64,000 nucleotides of DNA from Gp6-AA40 sp036274155 (GCA_036274155.1 DASUGH010000165.1:1-64000), one strand, 5' to 3'; positions 24,909-34,270 are shown, counted from the first letter of the stretch. Translations and numbers: made by a program. Notes: generated from the letters alone by a model not told the origin.

Positions 24909-25264
24909 CACGCGGCCTCGACGGAACGTTTATCCCGCTTTGTGGATAGTACTGGCAACGGGCCAGCCATTCGCGTCGATCTGGACGTCCCGTGCGGCCG
25001 GTCCGCCGTAAGCAGGCCGGGAGGTCCGCCGATGTGCGAACTGACAAGGTTCAGGTCCGCGCAGCCGAGGGCGCTCGCGCGGCCGACGGTGACCCTGATG
25101 TACATTGATGTGCTCGTCCAGGTGCCTGGTCCGGCTTCAGCCGGCAGTGCGCCTGTTTGCCTGTGTGTAGGGTCCGGCTTCAGCCGCACCAGTCCGCCTG
25201 AAGGCGGACCCTGCGTCAGTGTCCTGGTGCGCGTTCGGCCGGCGGGCTCACACGCGGAGGGTCG
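24909..25264. other. Divergent intergenic region with stem-loops
   Basis: About 356 bp between the repeat-protein gene (minus) and the LigC-like gene (plus). The right half carries three short palindromes annotated separately. An ORF across it on the plus strand encodes the palindromes themselves and is not a gene. Promoters for both flanking genes should lie here; none is convincing by eye. Confidence 0.45.
25131..25209. repeat. Three short palindromes with TTCA/TGAA loops
   Basis: CCGGC-TTCA-GCCGG at 25131-25144, CGGC-TTCA-GCCG at 25175-25186 (with partial GGT/ACC extension), and GTCCGCC-TGAA-GGCGGAC at 25192-25209. All share the loop core and differ in stem. They lie just upstream of the LigC-like gene. 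Confidence 0.8.
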
Positions 25265-26194
25265 ATGAAAATCTGTCTGGCAGGTACTGGAGCAATGGGC
25301 GAGATTCACGCGAAGGCGCTCGCCAAGATCGAGGGTACCGAGATTGTGGCCATCGTGGCGCGGACGCCGGACGGAGCCGAGAAGTTCGCAGCGAAGTGGA
25401 ATATTCCGTTCCATACGACCGACCTGTCGGCCGGCATCGATCGGCCCGGCGTCGACGCGGTGATCCTCACGACGCCGAGCGACCAGCACTGCGCGCAGAC
25501 GCTGCTGGCTCTGTCGAAGGGGAAGCACGTGCAGGTCGAGATCCCGATGGCGCTGAATCTGGCCGACTCGCAGCGGATGCTCGACGCCTCGCGCAAGGCC
25601 GGAAAAGTGTGCATGGTCACGCACACGCGGCGCTTCTCGAGCCCGCACCGTGAGATCCGCCGCCGCATCCGTGAAGGCACCTTCCACCTGCATCACATGG
25701 TCGTGGAGACCTATTTCTTCCGGCGTACGAACCTGAACATGCACGGTCAGCCGCGCTCGTGGGTGGACAACCTGCTCTGGCATCATGGTTGCCACTCGGT
25801 GGATCTGGCGCAGTGGATGCTCGACGATCCGAGCTGGGATGCGTGGGGGCAGAAGGGGCCGGATCACCCGCAGCTCGGCATCCCGATGGATGTGTCGGTC
25901 GCGATGAAGTCGAAGAAGGGACCGCTCTTCACGATGGCGATGTCGTTCAACAACAAAGGGCCCTTCGGCGGCTTCTACCGCTACATCGGCGAAGAGGAGA
26001 CCTACAAGGTGTATCGCGACACGATGACCGACAGCGAGGGCAAGGACGTGCCGCTCGACAACATCGCTGCTTTCGATCGCCAGGACGTCGAGTTCGTTGC
26101 TGCCATCCGAGAGGGGCGCGAACCGGAGTCGAGCGCATCCAGCGTGTTGCCGACGATGGCGCTTCTGGACAGGATCGACAGGGCGATGCAGTAA
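25265..26194 (+). CDS. ligC: 4-carboxy-2-hydroxymuconate-6-semialdehyde dehydrogenase
   Basis: 309 residues of the Gfo/Idh/MocA fold. The N-terminal NAD(P)-binding motif is ICLAGTGAMGEIHAKAL, followed by AVILTTPSDQHCAQT and HVQVEIPMALNLADS. Sequence characteristic of LigC, as remembered from the Sphingobium enzyme, includes VCMVTHTRRFSSPH, TYFFRRTNLNMHGQPRSW, DNLLWHHGCHSVDL and FVAAIREGREPESS. LigC oxidises the ring-cleavage product of protocatechuate, in its hemiacetal form, to 2-pyrone-4,6-dicarboxylate. The fused dioxygenase that makes its substrate is 206 bp downstream, and the LigI-like lactonase that uses its product is 3.9 kb upstream. Confidence 0.88.
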   Translation: MKICLAGTGAMGEIHAKALAKIEGTEIVAIVARTPDGAEKFAAKWNIPFHTTDLSAGIDRPGVDAVILTTPSDQHCAQTLLALSKGKHVQVEIPMALNLADSQRMLDASRKAGKVCMVTHTRRFSSPHREIRRRIREGTFHLHHMVVETYFFRRTNLNMHGQPRSWVDNLLWHHGCHSVDLAQWMLDDPSWDAWGQKGPDHPQLGIPMDVSVAMKSKKGPLFTMAMSFNNKGPFGGFYRYIGEEETYKVYRDTMTDSEGKDVPLDNIAAFDRQDVEFVAAIREGREPESSASSVLPTMALLDRIDRAMQ

Positions 26195-26219
26195 TCTGGA
26201 GATGGCGGCGTCGGATCGT

Positions 26220-26381
26220 CGCAGCCCGAGCTCGGCCTCGGTGGGGAACTGTCAGGTGGTCGCAGCACCGGGCTTCAGCTCGGTGGGGAAATATCAGTCG
26301 TCGCGGCACCGAGCTTCAGCTCGGTGGGAAATATCAGTGGTCGCAGCACCGAGCTTCAGCTCGGTGGCGAGCAGGTCACAG
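26220..26381. repeat. Four-copy 41-bp tandem repeat between ligC and ligAB
   Basis: Units begin at 26220, 26261, 26302 and 26342 (periods 41, 41, 40). Each unit starts CGCAGCACCGAGC or a variant, contains CACCGAGC-TTCA-GCTCGGTG, and ends with GGGAAATATCAGT-type text; the first unit is the most diverged. The stem-loop is the reverse complement of the hairpin at 15071-15090. The array fills most of the 206-bp gap. Confidence 0.88.
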
Positions 26382-26400
26382 GCGTCAGAGGAGTAGAGCC

Positions 26401-27582
26401 ATGGGCGAAATCGTAGCAGCCGTTGGAACGTGTCACACGCCATACATGTTCACGCGGCCGCCGGACGAGGACCCGGCGCAGCTCGAACAGGCCGGACGCA
26501 GCATGCAGGAGCTCGGCCGGGTGCTCGACGAGAGCAGGCCGGACGTCATCCTCTTCTTCGGCGCCGACCACGTCGAGACGTTTTCGGTGACCTGCATTCC
26601 GAGCTTCGCCATCATCGCCGGCAACCGCGCGATTGCCCGGTTCGCCGGACGTGAGCACGATCTGCCGATTCACCGCGAGATGGCCGAGGACATCCTCAAC
26701 AAGCTCGTCGTCGATCACCACTTCGACATGGCGTATTCAGAGGACGCCGAGCTCGGACATGCGTTCTCGATTCCGTTCGAGTACGTGATCGGCAAACGTC
26801 CCATCCCGGTCATCCCGTTCTTCACGAACGTGTACGTGCCGCCGCTGCCGACGCCGCGGCGCTGCGCGGCTCTCGGCAAGGCGATCGCCGAGATCGTCAA
26901 GGGGCGCAGCGAGCGCGTGGCGATCATCGCGAGCGGCGGCATGTCCCATTTCCCCGGCACCAGCAAGTATCTGTATCCGGAGTTCGATTTCGACCGCTGG
27001 CTGCTCTCGCAGTTCGAGACGGGGAACATGGACGCGCTGCTCTCCATGACCGGCACGCAGCTCGACGAAGTGGGCAACACCGAGCTGCTCAACTGGGCAG
27101 TGATGTTCGGCGCCATCGGCCAGCACGAAGGCGAGCTGATCGACTACATCCCGACCTGGCACCACGGTCTGGGGATGATGCGCTTCCTGCCAGAGCGTGC
27201 CCGGGTGAATGCGCCGACGAAGGTCGCGGAGCTGTATGGCGGGTTCAAGTTTCAGAACCAGGGGTTCCAGTTCTACAAGCACCCACCGGCCGAGGCCTAC
27301 GGGCTCAACAAGCTGATGTTCGAATCGCGCCACAGCGCCGAGTTGCGCAACCGGATCATCAACGACTTCGAGAAGGTCGCGGACGAGTACGGACTGAAAG
27401 GGAAACAGCGGGAAGCCGCCCGCGAACTGATCAACGTCGGGATGGGCGGCAAGGTGAGCGATCACGTCGGCCCGCTGGCCGAGGCCGGAGCGCACCCGCT
27501 GCAGGCGCTGATGTCGCTGCACGTGATCTTTTCGACCAGCCACAAGCGCGGCCAGGAAGCGATGGCGCAGGCGAAGCACTGA
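26401..27582 (+). CDS. Fused LigB-LigA extradiol dioxygenase (protocatechuate 4,5- or gallate type)
   Basis: 393 residues from ATG 26401, with a GAGGAG upstream; the frame is open much further upstream, across the tandem repeats, but that part is not coding. Residues 1-270 are the LigB-type catalytic domain: iron ligands H12 (GTCHTP) and H57 (GADHVETF), the acid/base His in ASGGMSHF, and an acidic ligand probably in GNTELLNWAV. Residues about 290-393 are a LigA-like cap (EAYGLNKLMFESRHSAELRNRI). In Sphingobium the protocatechuate enzyme has separate A and B subunits, whereas gallate dioxygenases are fused B-A as here. The LigC-like neighbour argues for protocatechuate as substrate, because gallate cleavage does not need LigC. 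Confidence 0.87.
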   Translation: MGEIVAAVGTCHTPYMFTRPPDEDPAQLEQAGRSMQELGRVLDESRPDVILFFGADHVETFSVTCIPSFAIIAGNRAIARFAGREHDLPIHREMAEDILNKLVVDHHFDMAYSEDAELGHAFSIPFEYVIGKRPIPVIPFFTNVYVPPLPTPRRCAALGKAIAEIVKGRSERVAIIASGGMSHFPGTSKYLYPEFDFDRWLLSQFETGNMDALLSMTGTQLDEVGNTELLNWAVMFGAIGQHEGELIDYIPTWHHGLGMMRFLPERARVNAPTKVAELYGGFKFQNQGFQFYKHPPAEAYGLNKLMFESRHSAELRNRIINDFEKVADEYGLKGKQREAARELINVGMGGKVSDHVGPLAEAGAHPLQALMSLHVIFSTSHKRGQEAMAQAKH

Positions 27583-27609
27583 GCGATCGAGCGGGCTGCG
27601 GTCTATACG

Positions 27610-27631
27610 AGGCGGACCTGAAGGTCCGCCT
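27610..27631. terminator. 9-bp stem with TGAA loop between convergent genes
   Basis: AGGCGGACC-TGAA-GGTCCGCCT, perfect, lies between the dioxygenase stop and the convergent VWFA gene stop. It is a member of the TGAA-loop family and by position a bidirectional terminator. Confidence 0.65.
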
Positions 27632-27640
27632 GACAATCGT

Positions 27641-29833
27641 TTACGGCACCAGCACCACCGGCATCCGCCAGAACGCCGCCTTCTGCGACTCTGGATCGAG
27701 CACCGTGACCTGGCAGTCGTAGCGCCCGGGTGTGATTTCGTTGAGTGGGACGCTGAAGCGCATCGGCACCGACTTCGACTTCGGGTTGAGGCCGTAGATC
27801 ACTGGAAGCGGCGCGGTCTCGAAGGCCTTGTCCTCGCCGCGATAGAACGTGACGAACGCTATGAGCGGCTTCTGGTTCGTCACCCCTCGCTGGTACGCCT
27901 CCAGGTAGACATAGAGGTCCTTGCTCACGCTGAAAACACGGGTCACGCTCGGTACGAGCTTCTCGCCCTCGTGAATGAGCGGGTTCGCGGCCATCGCCTC
28001 GGCCTTCCGATTGACGGTAAACAGCTCGTCGCCGAGGGCGATCCTCTGGCTGCTCAGCACGACTGAGCTGATCGGTACGCGCGCTGTTTCCTTCACAAGG
28101 TTCGGGACCTGGAAGGGCGCCTGATAGGTGCCAATCCGGCCGGTCGTGGCGTCGCGCACCAGGACCTTGATCACGTACCTGGCCGGGAGCAGCGTGAAGC
28201 CGTTCTCGTACTGAATCGGACGCTTTGCCAGCTGCTCGGCGTCTTCGTCGCTCAGCTTGATATCGATCTTGTCGCGGATGCTCTGGATCGTGATCCCGTA
28301 CTCGTCTTTGACCTCGGCGATGAAGTCCATGCTGGTGCGGGCGGCGCCGCGCCGGCGCGCCAGGTTCAGCTCGCTGCCCGGGATCTTCATCGCCACCGGC
28401 ACGTAATAGTTCGCCCGATCGAGCTGAAAGTAGTTCAGCTCCATCGCGATCGTCATCTCGGTGATCGGATCGCCGAGCATGAACGCCTCCTCGAGCTGCC
28501 GTTCCTTGTCGGCGTTCGTGAAGGCGGCGAACGTCTTCTCTCCGTAGTACGCCTGCTGGTAGGTGAGGTCGGCCTGACGGCCGCCGGTGAGCGACACGCG
28601 AACGCGCCGGACCTTGCCGTCGGTAGCGGTATGCGTGCTGTAGTAGGCGACGATGTAGTAGTCATCGGCGGCCTGCGCCGCCTGGACGATGCCGAGCGAG
28701 AGGTCGTTGTAGTCGAACATCGCCTTGCCGCCAGTGTCCTTGGCGAGGGCGAAGAAGGTGTCCTTCGATTGCTCGTCGCTTGCCGCACGCGATCCGGCGC
28801 CGGCCCCGGAAAACATGGCGGTGCCGCCGGACGAGCGCTCGGTGGCGTTGCCGAGCGGCGCCGACGCGGTCAGTCCGCGGGCGTCGAGCGGATTGATCGT
28901 GACGTTCGCCTTGATGGCGGCATTCGTCGTGGCGCTCAGCTGCGCCATGTTCTCGGAACCGTTCAACCGCATGCCGCTTCCGAAATAGATCAGCGTCTTC
29001 TTCTCGGGCAGGCTGCCCAGCTGTTTGACCGCCGTCTGCAGCGCCGCAAGCTGACGGTCTGTGTTGAAGACGCTGAACTCGGCGTCCCCCTGACCGAATG
29101 CCGTGCCCTCGGCAGTGTCGGCGGCGCCGTCGCCGTTGAGGTCGTCGCCGAACTGCAGCGTCTGAATCAGCTCGCGCAGCGCCGCGCGGCTGGCCGTGAA
29201 GTCCTGCCGCACCCTGAGGACGCCGTTCGCGAAGGTCATCACCGCCACGACATCGGCAGCCGCCATCTGCGTATCGATGTACTTCCGCGCGTTCTCGAAC
29301 GCCCGCGCCTCGTCGGCCGGCTGCATCGACAGCATGTCGAAATAGAGCACGATGAGCCGCCGGTCCTGATATTTCACCGTGCCGGGCGGCGGTGTGGAGA
29401 TGGCGACGTCGATGACCGGTGCGGCGGCCGGCGCGGCAGCATCCGCGGGCAAGTGGTCGGCCGCCACCGCTTCGGCCGGCGCCGAGCCGGGCTCACCCTC
29501 GATGCGCTGGTATTCGACGAAGGCGATCTCCTGCGGCTGGTTGTCCTCGAGGACAGAGAAGTCGGCCTTGGTCAGTCCCTGAATCGGTTGTCCCTGTTTG
29601 TCGCGGACCGTCACGTTCTGCACGATCAGGCGAGTCGAGCTGCGAAACGTCGCCAGCGGCGGCGAAGGCTGCCCCGGCGCACCGGGTGGCGCCGGCGTCT
29701 GGCGAGCGCCCGCCGCGGGGGGAGTCGCAGTCGGCGGTGCCTGGGGCTGCTGTGCAACTCCGGCAGCGATCCGCAGCAGCACGAGGGCAGCCAGCGCCGG
29801 AAGAAGCAGAGGGCGGTGTCGATTTCGCTGCAT
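27641..29833 (-). CDS. VWFA-related Acidobacterial-type protein
   Basis: 730 residues from ATG 29833; a longer frame runs back over the receptor gene and is not used. A signal peptide (about 8-27) is followed by a Pro-rich spacer, a beta-rich segment (TVRDKQGQPIQGLTKADFSVLEDN, about 75-98) typical of the Acidobacterial VWFA-related family (TIGR03436), and a VWA-like domain from about 158 (RRLIVLYFDMLSM). The MIDAS is degenerate: D166 is followed by MLSM, not the usual SxS. The C-terminal half is beta-rich. It is presumably exported; the function of the family is unknown. It starts 5 bp after the receptor gene stop, so the two are cotranscribed. Confidence 0.85.
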   Translation of the reverse strand: MQRNRHRPLLLPALAALVLLRIAAGVAQQPQAPPTATPPAAGARQTPAPPGAPGQPSPPLATFRSSTRLIVQNVTVRDKQGQPIQGLTKADFSVLEDNQPQEIAFVEYQRIEGEPGSAPAEAVAADHLPADAAAPAAAPVIDVAISTPPPGTVKYQDRRLIVLYFDMLSMQPADEARAFENARKYIDTQMAAADVVAVMTFANGVLRVRQDFTASRAALRELIQTLQFGDDLNGDGAADTAEGTAFGQGDAEFSVFNTDRQLAALQTAVKQLGSLPEKKTLIYFGSGMRLNGSENMAQLSATTNAAIKANVTINPLDARGLTASAPLGNATERSSGGTAMFSGAGAGSRAASDEQSKDTFFALAKDTGGKAMFDYNDLSLGIVQAAQAADDYYIVAYYSTHTATDGKVRRVRVSLTGGRQADLTYQQAYYGEKTFAAFTNADKERQLEEAFMLGDPITEMTIAMELNYFQLDRANYYVPVAMKIPGSELNLARRRGAARTSMDFIAEVKDEYGITIQSIRDKIDIKLSDEDAEQLAKRPIQYENGFTLLPARYVIKVLVRDATTGRIGTYQAPFQVPNLVKETARVPISSVVLSSQRIALGDELFTVNRKAEAMAANPLIHEGEKLVPSVTRVFSVSKDLYVYLEAYQRGVTNQKPLIAFVTFYRGEDKAFETAPLPVIYGLNPKSKSVPMRFSVPLNEITPGRYDCQVTVLDPESQKAAFWRMPVVLVP

Positions 29834-29838
29834 CGGTT

Positions 29839-32800
29839 TCAGAAGCTCACCGTGAAGTTGGTCGTGATGCGACGCATCGGATTGGTGGCGGTCGGCAGCC
29901 CGAACTCGGGCGAACCAACGGTGGTGTTGATGCTCGAGTACGTCACGCGATTCAGGACGTTGGTCGCGTTCAGGTTCCAGTTGAGCGTGAGCCGACCCTG
30001 AATCGGGAAGGCTCGACTGATGCCGGCGTTGAGCGTGAACTGGCTGGGTCCGCGGATCGTGTTCCGTCCGGCGTTGCCCCACGTGCCCGCCGCCGGCGCC
30101 GCAAACGCGGCGGGGTTTGCATAGTAGCCGTCCGGGATGTCGTCGAGCGAGGCGCCGGTGAGGTCGGGACGGACCGTCCCGGTGATCCCGGCAACCGGGG
30201 TCACCAGGTACGTCGGCGTGCGCGGCGTCCCGCTTCCCGTCGTGAGGTTCGCGGTGATCTGCCAGTTCTTGAGCAGCATCCCGCGCCAGCCGGGCACGAG
30301 CGTACCGCCGCTCACCCCCTGACCCGTCGCGTAAGTTGCCTGGATCACGAGCTGATGACGCTGCTCGAACGATGATGGGCCCCACTCGGCGTCGAGATCG
30401 AGCCAGTTCTGCGCGGCCGCCTGGCCACCGCCGCCTCCGCCGAAGCTCGACGCGTTGTCGCTCGCCTTCATCAGCGTGTAGGCCGCCTGCCAGGTGACTC
30501 CAGCGCGCAGCCGGCGTCGCAACTGCACCTGGCCCGAGTGCTGGATCGATCGGCCGTGCGAGGTCGTGAAGATGAACCCGGTCGGGCAGGCCGGACACGG
30601 GTGATCGGCGCCGGTCGGATAGGTGTTTGGAATGAAAGCCTGCGGAAGGTTCACGCCCTTCCCGCCCTGGTAGGTCCCGGTGATCGTGAAGGCACCTGGC
30701 AGGTCGCGTTGCGCGGACGCCTGCCAGCGGTGCACGGTTCCAACGCGGAACTCGGGGTCGATCGCCACCGTGTTCAGCGTCGTTGCAATCGGCGCGATGA
30801 AACCGTTGGCAAGCGTCAGCGGCGTTTGCAGCGTGCTCGTCGCGTTGAACGTCGTCGAGAGCGGCGGCTGCTGCGCCATCTGAGTGGCGAAGCCCTGGTA
30901 GACGCCGGTGTTCCTGTAGATGCCGTAGCCGGCGCGAAGAATGACCGACGAGGTGACGACCGGCCGCCAGGCGACGCCGATGCGCGGCAGGATGCCGAAA
31001 TGGTCCGGCTCGATGAGCGACCTGGGATACTCGAGGCCGGTAACAGGCCCGATACCGTCGGCGGCGACCACCGGTGCCGCAGCACTGAAATCGGTCGCGA
31101 CGTCGAGGTTCACGAGCCGCCCCAGGTGCTCGGTGACCGGGGCCTCATACTCCCAGCGCACGCCCATCGTGATGGTGAAGCTCGGATTCACTCTGAAGTC
31201 GTCGGACAGGTAGGCGTCGTAGCCCCACCCTCGGTATCCCTTGTCGGGGTTTCCGTTGGCGATGGCGCTGGTGTTCGGCAGGCCGAGGAGGAAGTCGGCG
31301 AACGGGTCTCCGGAGATCGATCCGCTGAACGTGAAGCTGCCGCGCGCATTCTGCTGAGAGACGACGTCGAGCAGCTGGTACCTGACGTTTCCGCCGTACG
31401 TCATGTTGTGGCGGCCGCGCGTCCGGTTCGAGGTGGCGCCAAACGTGTGCGTCTGCGTCCGGTTGAGCGAGAACTGGACGTCCGACAGCCCGGCCAGGCG
31501 GTTGGCGAACGACAGGCCGGGTGGACCCCAGTTCGGGGCATTCTGATTGTTGCCGGTGATGCCAGCCTCGCCGGAGACGTTGATCCGATTCGCAAAGAAA
31601 GGCGTGGTCGAGTTCGTCTGGCGGTTGTACGAGTAGGTGAAGCGGACCTGCTGGTTCGAGGGAACCCACCGGTGCGCCCAGTTGATCGATGCGTTGTACC
31701 CCGAGCCTTCGTTCGTGCTGTCGAATCCAAAAAGTGACGTCGACTCGCTGCGCGATCGTGTGTAGCCTCCTGAGAAGCCGAACTGGTTCGTGGTATTGCT
31801 GATCAGGTTGGGCAGTGATCCATTGAAGGAGTCGCTGCTGTTGGCGGAGAGCGCCGCGATCTGATAGTTGCGTGTGCCGGTCGCCTCGGGATCGGGCAGT
31901 GGATAGAACTGCAGGAGATACGCCGCCTGAGGACTGATGCGATCGGGCGGGATGACGTTTCCCTCGAAAGGCAGCCCCGTCAACGGATCCCTGATCTCGA
32001 CCGGCAGACCGAATCCGTCGAGCGTCTGTGAGAAGTCGCCGTTGCGTTGCAGCTGGGTCGGCATGCGCTCGGACAGGGTGTTGGCGGTGTCCGTCGACTG
32101 GCGCCGATAGCTGAGACTGAACTGACGTGTGTTCCGCATCAGGCCGGGGATCCGCCAGGGGCCGAACACCGTGGAGTTCACGCTCAGGCTGGTCGTGTTC
32201 GGCTTGTCGGCAGGGATGCCGGTCAGCGAGTGGGGGCGTGCCTCGAGCGCCGAGTAGTGCGGGCTGATGGAGATCTGGCCGTTGAACAGACGGATGCCCG
32301 TGGGTCTCCGCACGTTGCCCACGGTGGGTTGGGGCAACGTTCCGCTGTTGACGGTGCCGCTGACCAGGAATGAATCGCCGCTGGCGCTCGGGTTGGCGGC
32401 GCCAGGTTCGCCGGGACCACCAGGCGCCGGGCCGGCAGCTGGTCCTGCCGGCGCGGGAGCAGCCGCTGGACGTGCGGCGGCGGCCGGGACGGCGGTGACT
32501 CCGGCGCGCTGAAAGGCGCCACCGGCGGTCGCGACGGCCTGCCCCGCGGCCGGCGCCGAATCGCTCGACGAGGTCCCGCGCTGCGACCGGTTCTGACGTG
32601 GCGCCTGCGGTGGTGCCGGCGGCGGCGCGACGCCACGCGTGATATCCCCGAAGGGGAGCACCGTGAGCTCCCACGTCGCTGGCGAAGGCGCTGCGCCGAT
32701 CGTCACGTCACGCGTCATCGTGGAGAAGCCGAGCATCTCGACGCGAACGTTCCACACGCCCTCGGCCAGCGCCGGAAACCGGTAGACCCCATCGCGATCG

Positions 32801-32967
32801 GTCGATGTGGCGACGCTCTGGCTGCCCTGCGATGCCGTGACGCGCGCGCCGGGCACAGGCTGACCGCCAAGCGTGACGCGGCCACTATGCTCCGATGCGG
32901 CGTTCAGTGATTGTGCGATGAAGACGACGAGCAGGATGGCGAGGACCCGTTGGAGACGCCGATGCAT
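29839..32967 (-). CDS. Oar-like TonB-dependent receptor with carboxypeptidase-regulatory domain
   Basis: 1042 residues from ATG 32967, which opens directly into a signal peptide (VLAILLVVFIAQSLNA). A CarboxypepD_reg domain follows (about 28-110, GRVTLGGQPVPGARVTA through FPALAEGVWNVRVEMLGF), then a Pro/Ala-rich stretch (about 130-230), then a long barrel. The barrel carries Acidobacterial Oar-type markers: TQLQRNGDFSQT, IRDPLTGLPFEGNVIPPDRI and a C-terminal strand ending in Phe (RRITTNFTVSF). Such receptors import large or complexed substrates using TonB energy. The VWFA gene is 5 bp downstream and the TIGR03435 gene is upstream. Confidence 0.9.
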   Translation of the reverse strand: MHRRLQRVLAILLVVFIAQSLNAASEHSGRVTLGGQPVPGARVTASQGSQSVATSTDRDGVYRFPALAEGVWNVRVEMLGFSTMTRDVTIGAAPSPATWELTVLPFGDITRGVAPPPAPPQAPRQNRSQRGTSSSDSAPAAGQAVATAGGAFQRAGVTAVPAAAARPAAAPAPAGPAAGPAPGGPGEPGAANPSASGDSFLVSGTVNSGTLPQPTVGNVRRPTGIRLFNGQISISPHYSALEARPHSLTGIPADKPNTTSLSVNSTVFGPWRIPGLMRNTRQFSLSYRRQSTDTANTLSERMPTQLQRNGDFSQTLDGFGLPVEIRDPLTGLPFEGNVIPPDRISPQAAYLLQFYPLPDPEATGTRNYQIAALSANSSDSFNGSLPNLISNTTNQFGFSGGYTRSRSESTSLFGFDSTNEGSGYNASINWAHRWVPSNQQVRFTYSYNRQTNSTTPFFANRINVSGEAGITGNNQNAPNWGPPGLSFANRLAGLSDVQFSLNRTQTHTFGATSNRTRGRHNMTYGGNVRYQLLDVVSQQNARGSFTFSGSISGDPFADFLLGLPNTSAIANGNPDKGYRGWGYDAYLSDDFRVNPSFTITMGVRWEYEAPVTEHLGRLVNLDVATDFSAAAPVVAADGIGPVTGLEYPRSLIEPDHFGILPRIGVAWRPVVTSSVILRAGYGIYRNTGVYQGFATQMAQQPPLSTTFNATSTLQTPLTLANGFIAPIATTLNTVAIDPEFRVGTVHRWQASAQRDLPGAFTITGTYQGGKGVNLPQAFIPNTYPTGADHPCPACPTGFIFTTSHGRSIQHSGQVQLRRRLRAGVTWQAAYTLMKASDNASSFGGGGGGQAAAQNWLDLDAEWGPSSFEQRHQLVIQATYATGQGVSGGTLVPGWRGMLLKNWQITANLTTGSGTPRTPTYLVTPVAGITGTVRPDLTGASLDDIPDGYYANPAAFAAPAAGTWGNAGRNTIRGPSQFTLNAGISRAFPIQGRLTLNWNLNATNVLNRVTYSSINTTVGSPEFGLPTATNPMRRITTNFTVSF

Positions 32968-33041
32968 GAGCACCCCATAACGTTCCGAACGACCCGAACC
33001 CGCCTCCGCCAAGGCTCCGGCGGGCAAGCGACCCGAACGAT

Positions 33042-34013
33042 CTAGTCCTCGTCCGGCTGACTGACGCTGTCGATCACGAGCGCGTCGATCGGCTCACGCC
33101 GCCGTTCGAGCTTGAGCCCGATGTCCTGCAGGGCCGAGCCGAGCGAGGGGCCGTCGCCGAGAGACGGCAGCAGATTCTCCGATCCGGAGGACACCAGCGC
33201 AGAGGACGACAACGCGGCGAACCGGCTCGAAAGAATCGAGCTGTCGAGCTCGATGTTGTAAGTACCGGTAAGGCCGGTGCGGTCGTGCACGGTGCCGAGG
33301 CCTCCAAACGATCCGAGCAGACTGGCAAAGCTCGCCATCGTCATGCCGGTGGCGCGCAGACCGGAGGTGGAGGACATCATCGAGCCGAGGCACGGCATCG
33401 TCTCCGGCCGGATCGGCCCCGTCGGCAGCGGCGCATTGCGGGCAGCAGAGCAGTCTACCGCCTTCATGCGGGCAGAAGGCTTCCACTCACTCCCGGCGAG
33501 GACGAGGGCGTAGATCGGCAGCTCACGCTTTTCGGCGTGGTACTTCAAGTTGAACCGCTCGACGAGCAGCGAGCGCAGCATCAGGAGGAGCTGATCGCGC
33601 GGCGCGTTGGTTTCCGCTTTTCCGTTGATGGTGAAGCGGTCGGTCGTCAGCCAGCTCTCTCCGCCGATCACCTGATAGTCGCGGATGCCCCAGGCCATCA
33701 TGATGGTCGAACGGAGCGGGTAGTTCAGGATCGTGATCCGTCCCCCTCCGGGGCTGCGGGAGCCGGTGCTCGTGATCGTGGCGCCCTTTGGCAGTTTCTT
33801 GACCGACGCCACTTCGAACGACGGCAGTGGGGCGGAAGGATCGATGGGCGCCGGCGGCACGGGGACTGTTGCTCCCGCGGGCGGCGGTGCGGTCACGACG
33901 CTGATGACGGCGGCAGGTGGCGGCGGTGGGGGCGGGGGGGCCTGACCGACGAGCCGGCCGGCCGTCAGGGCAAGGAGAAGCGCGGCTGTAGCCGAGACTC
34001 GAAAAGTCGTCAT
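33042..34013 (-). CDS. TIGR03435 family protein
   Basis: 323 residues. The signal peptide (about 5-23) is followed by a Pro-rich segment, then PSFEVASVKKLPKG, the family hallmark, and IRDYQVIGGESWLTTDRFTINGKA, LLLMLRSLLVERFNLKYHAEKRELPIYALVL, VHDRTGLTGTYNIEL and a C-terminal LERRREPIDALVIDSVSQP. The family is abundant in soil Acidobacteria, is predicted to be exported and has no assigned function. It precedes the Oar-like receptor in the same direction; the 74-bp gap holds GC-rich imperfect hairpin sequence. Confidence 0.9.
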   Translation of the reverse strand: MTTFRVSATAALLLALTAGRLVGQAPPPPPPPPAAVISVVTAPPPAGATVPVPPAPIDPSAPLPSFEVASVKKLPKGATITSTGSRSPGGGRITILNYPLRSTIMMAWGIRDYQVIGGESWLTTDRFTINGKAETNAPRDQLLLMLRSLLVERFNLKYHAEKRELPIYALVLAGSEWKPSARMKAVDCSAARNAPLPTGPIRPETMPCLGSMMSSTSGLRATGMTMASFASLLGSFGGLGTVHDRTGLTGTYNIELDSSILSSRFAALSSSALVSSGSENLLPSLGDGPSLGSALQDIGLKLERRREPIDALVIDSVSQPDED

Positions 34014-34167
34014 AGGCTTCCGACGTTGACGCCAACACCGACGGAAAGCACCTGCCTCTCAAAACGACTGCGATTCGGAAGACGGACAGACCCCTTCCCC
34101 CGTCCACAAACACACGTGCCGGGGCACTGGTCGATTGGACGAGACACCGCGTCTGGTGGTTTGTTCC

Positions 34168-34181
34168 AATTTTGCAAAATT
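34168..34181. promoter_or_regulatory. AT-rich 14-bp perfect palindrome
   Basis: AATTTTGCAAAATT in the 257-bp region upstream of the TIGR03435-receptor-VWFA genes, about 155 bp before the first start codon. It stands out in a very GC-rich context. A binding site for a regulator is possible; nothing in the sequence identifies which. Confidence 0.4.
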
Positions 34182-34270
34182 TCGGGTGGCAACCGCCGAT
34201 TTGGGGCCCTCGAACTCCCCGGACGAGCGGTCTTACCCCCAAACCGTGCCGAAGGAACGTCGAACGGCGA

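Noticed and set aside
24942..25268. Small plus-strand ORF upstream of the LigC-like gene
   Set aside because: It runs through three palindromes and encodes GSGFSRTSPPEGGP-type text derived from them.
25759..26400. Upstream extension of the fused dioxygenase frame
   Set aside because: It overlaps the LigC-like gene in another frame and the 41-bp repeats; LigB homology starts at 26401.
29834..30598. Upstream extension of the VWFA gene
   Set aside because: The extension is antisense-free but lies inside the receptor gene in a different frame; a signal peptide starts at 29833.
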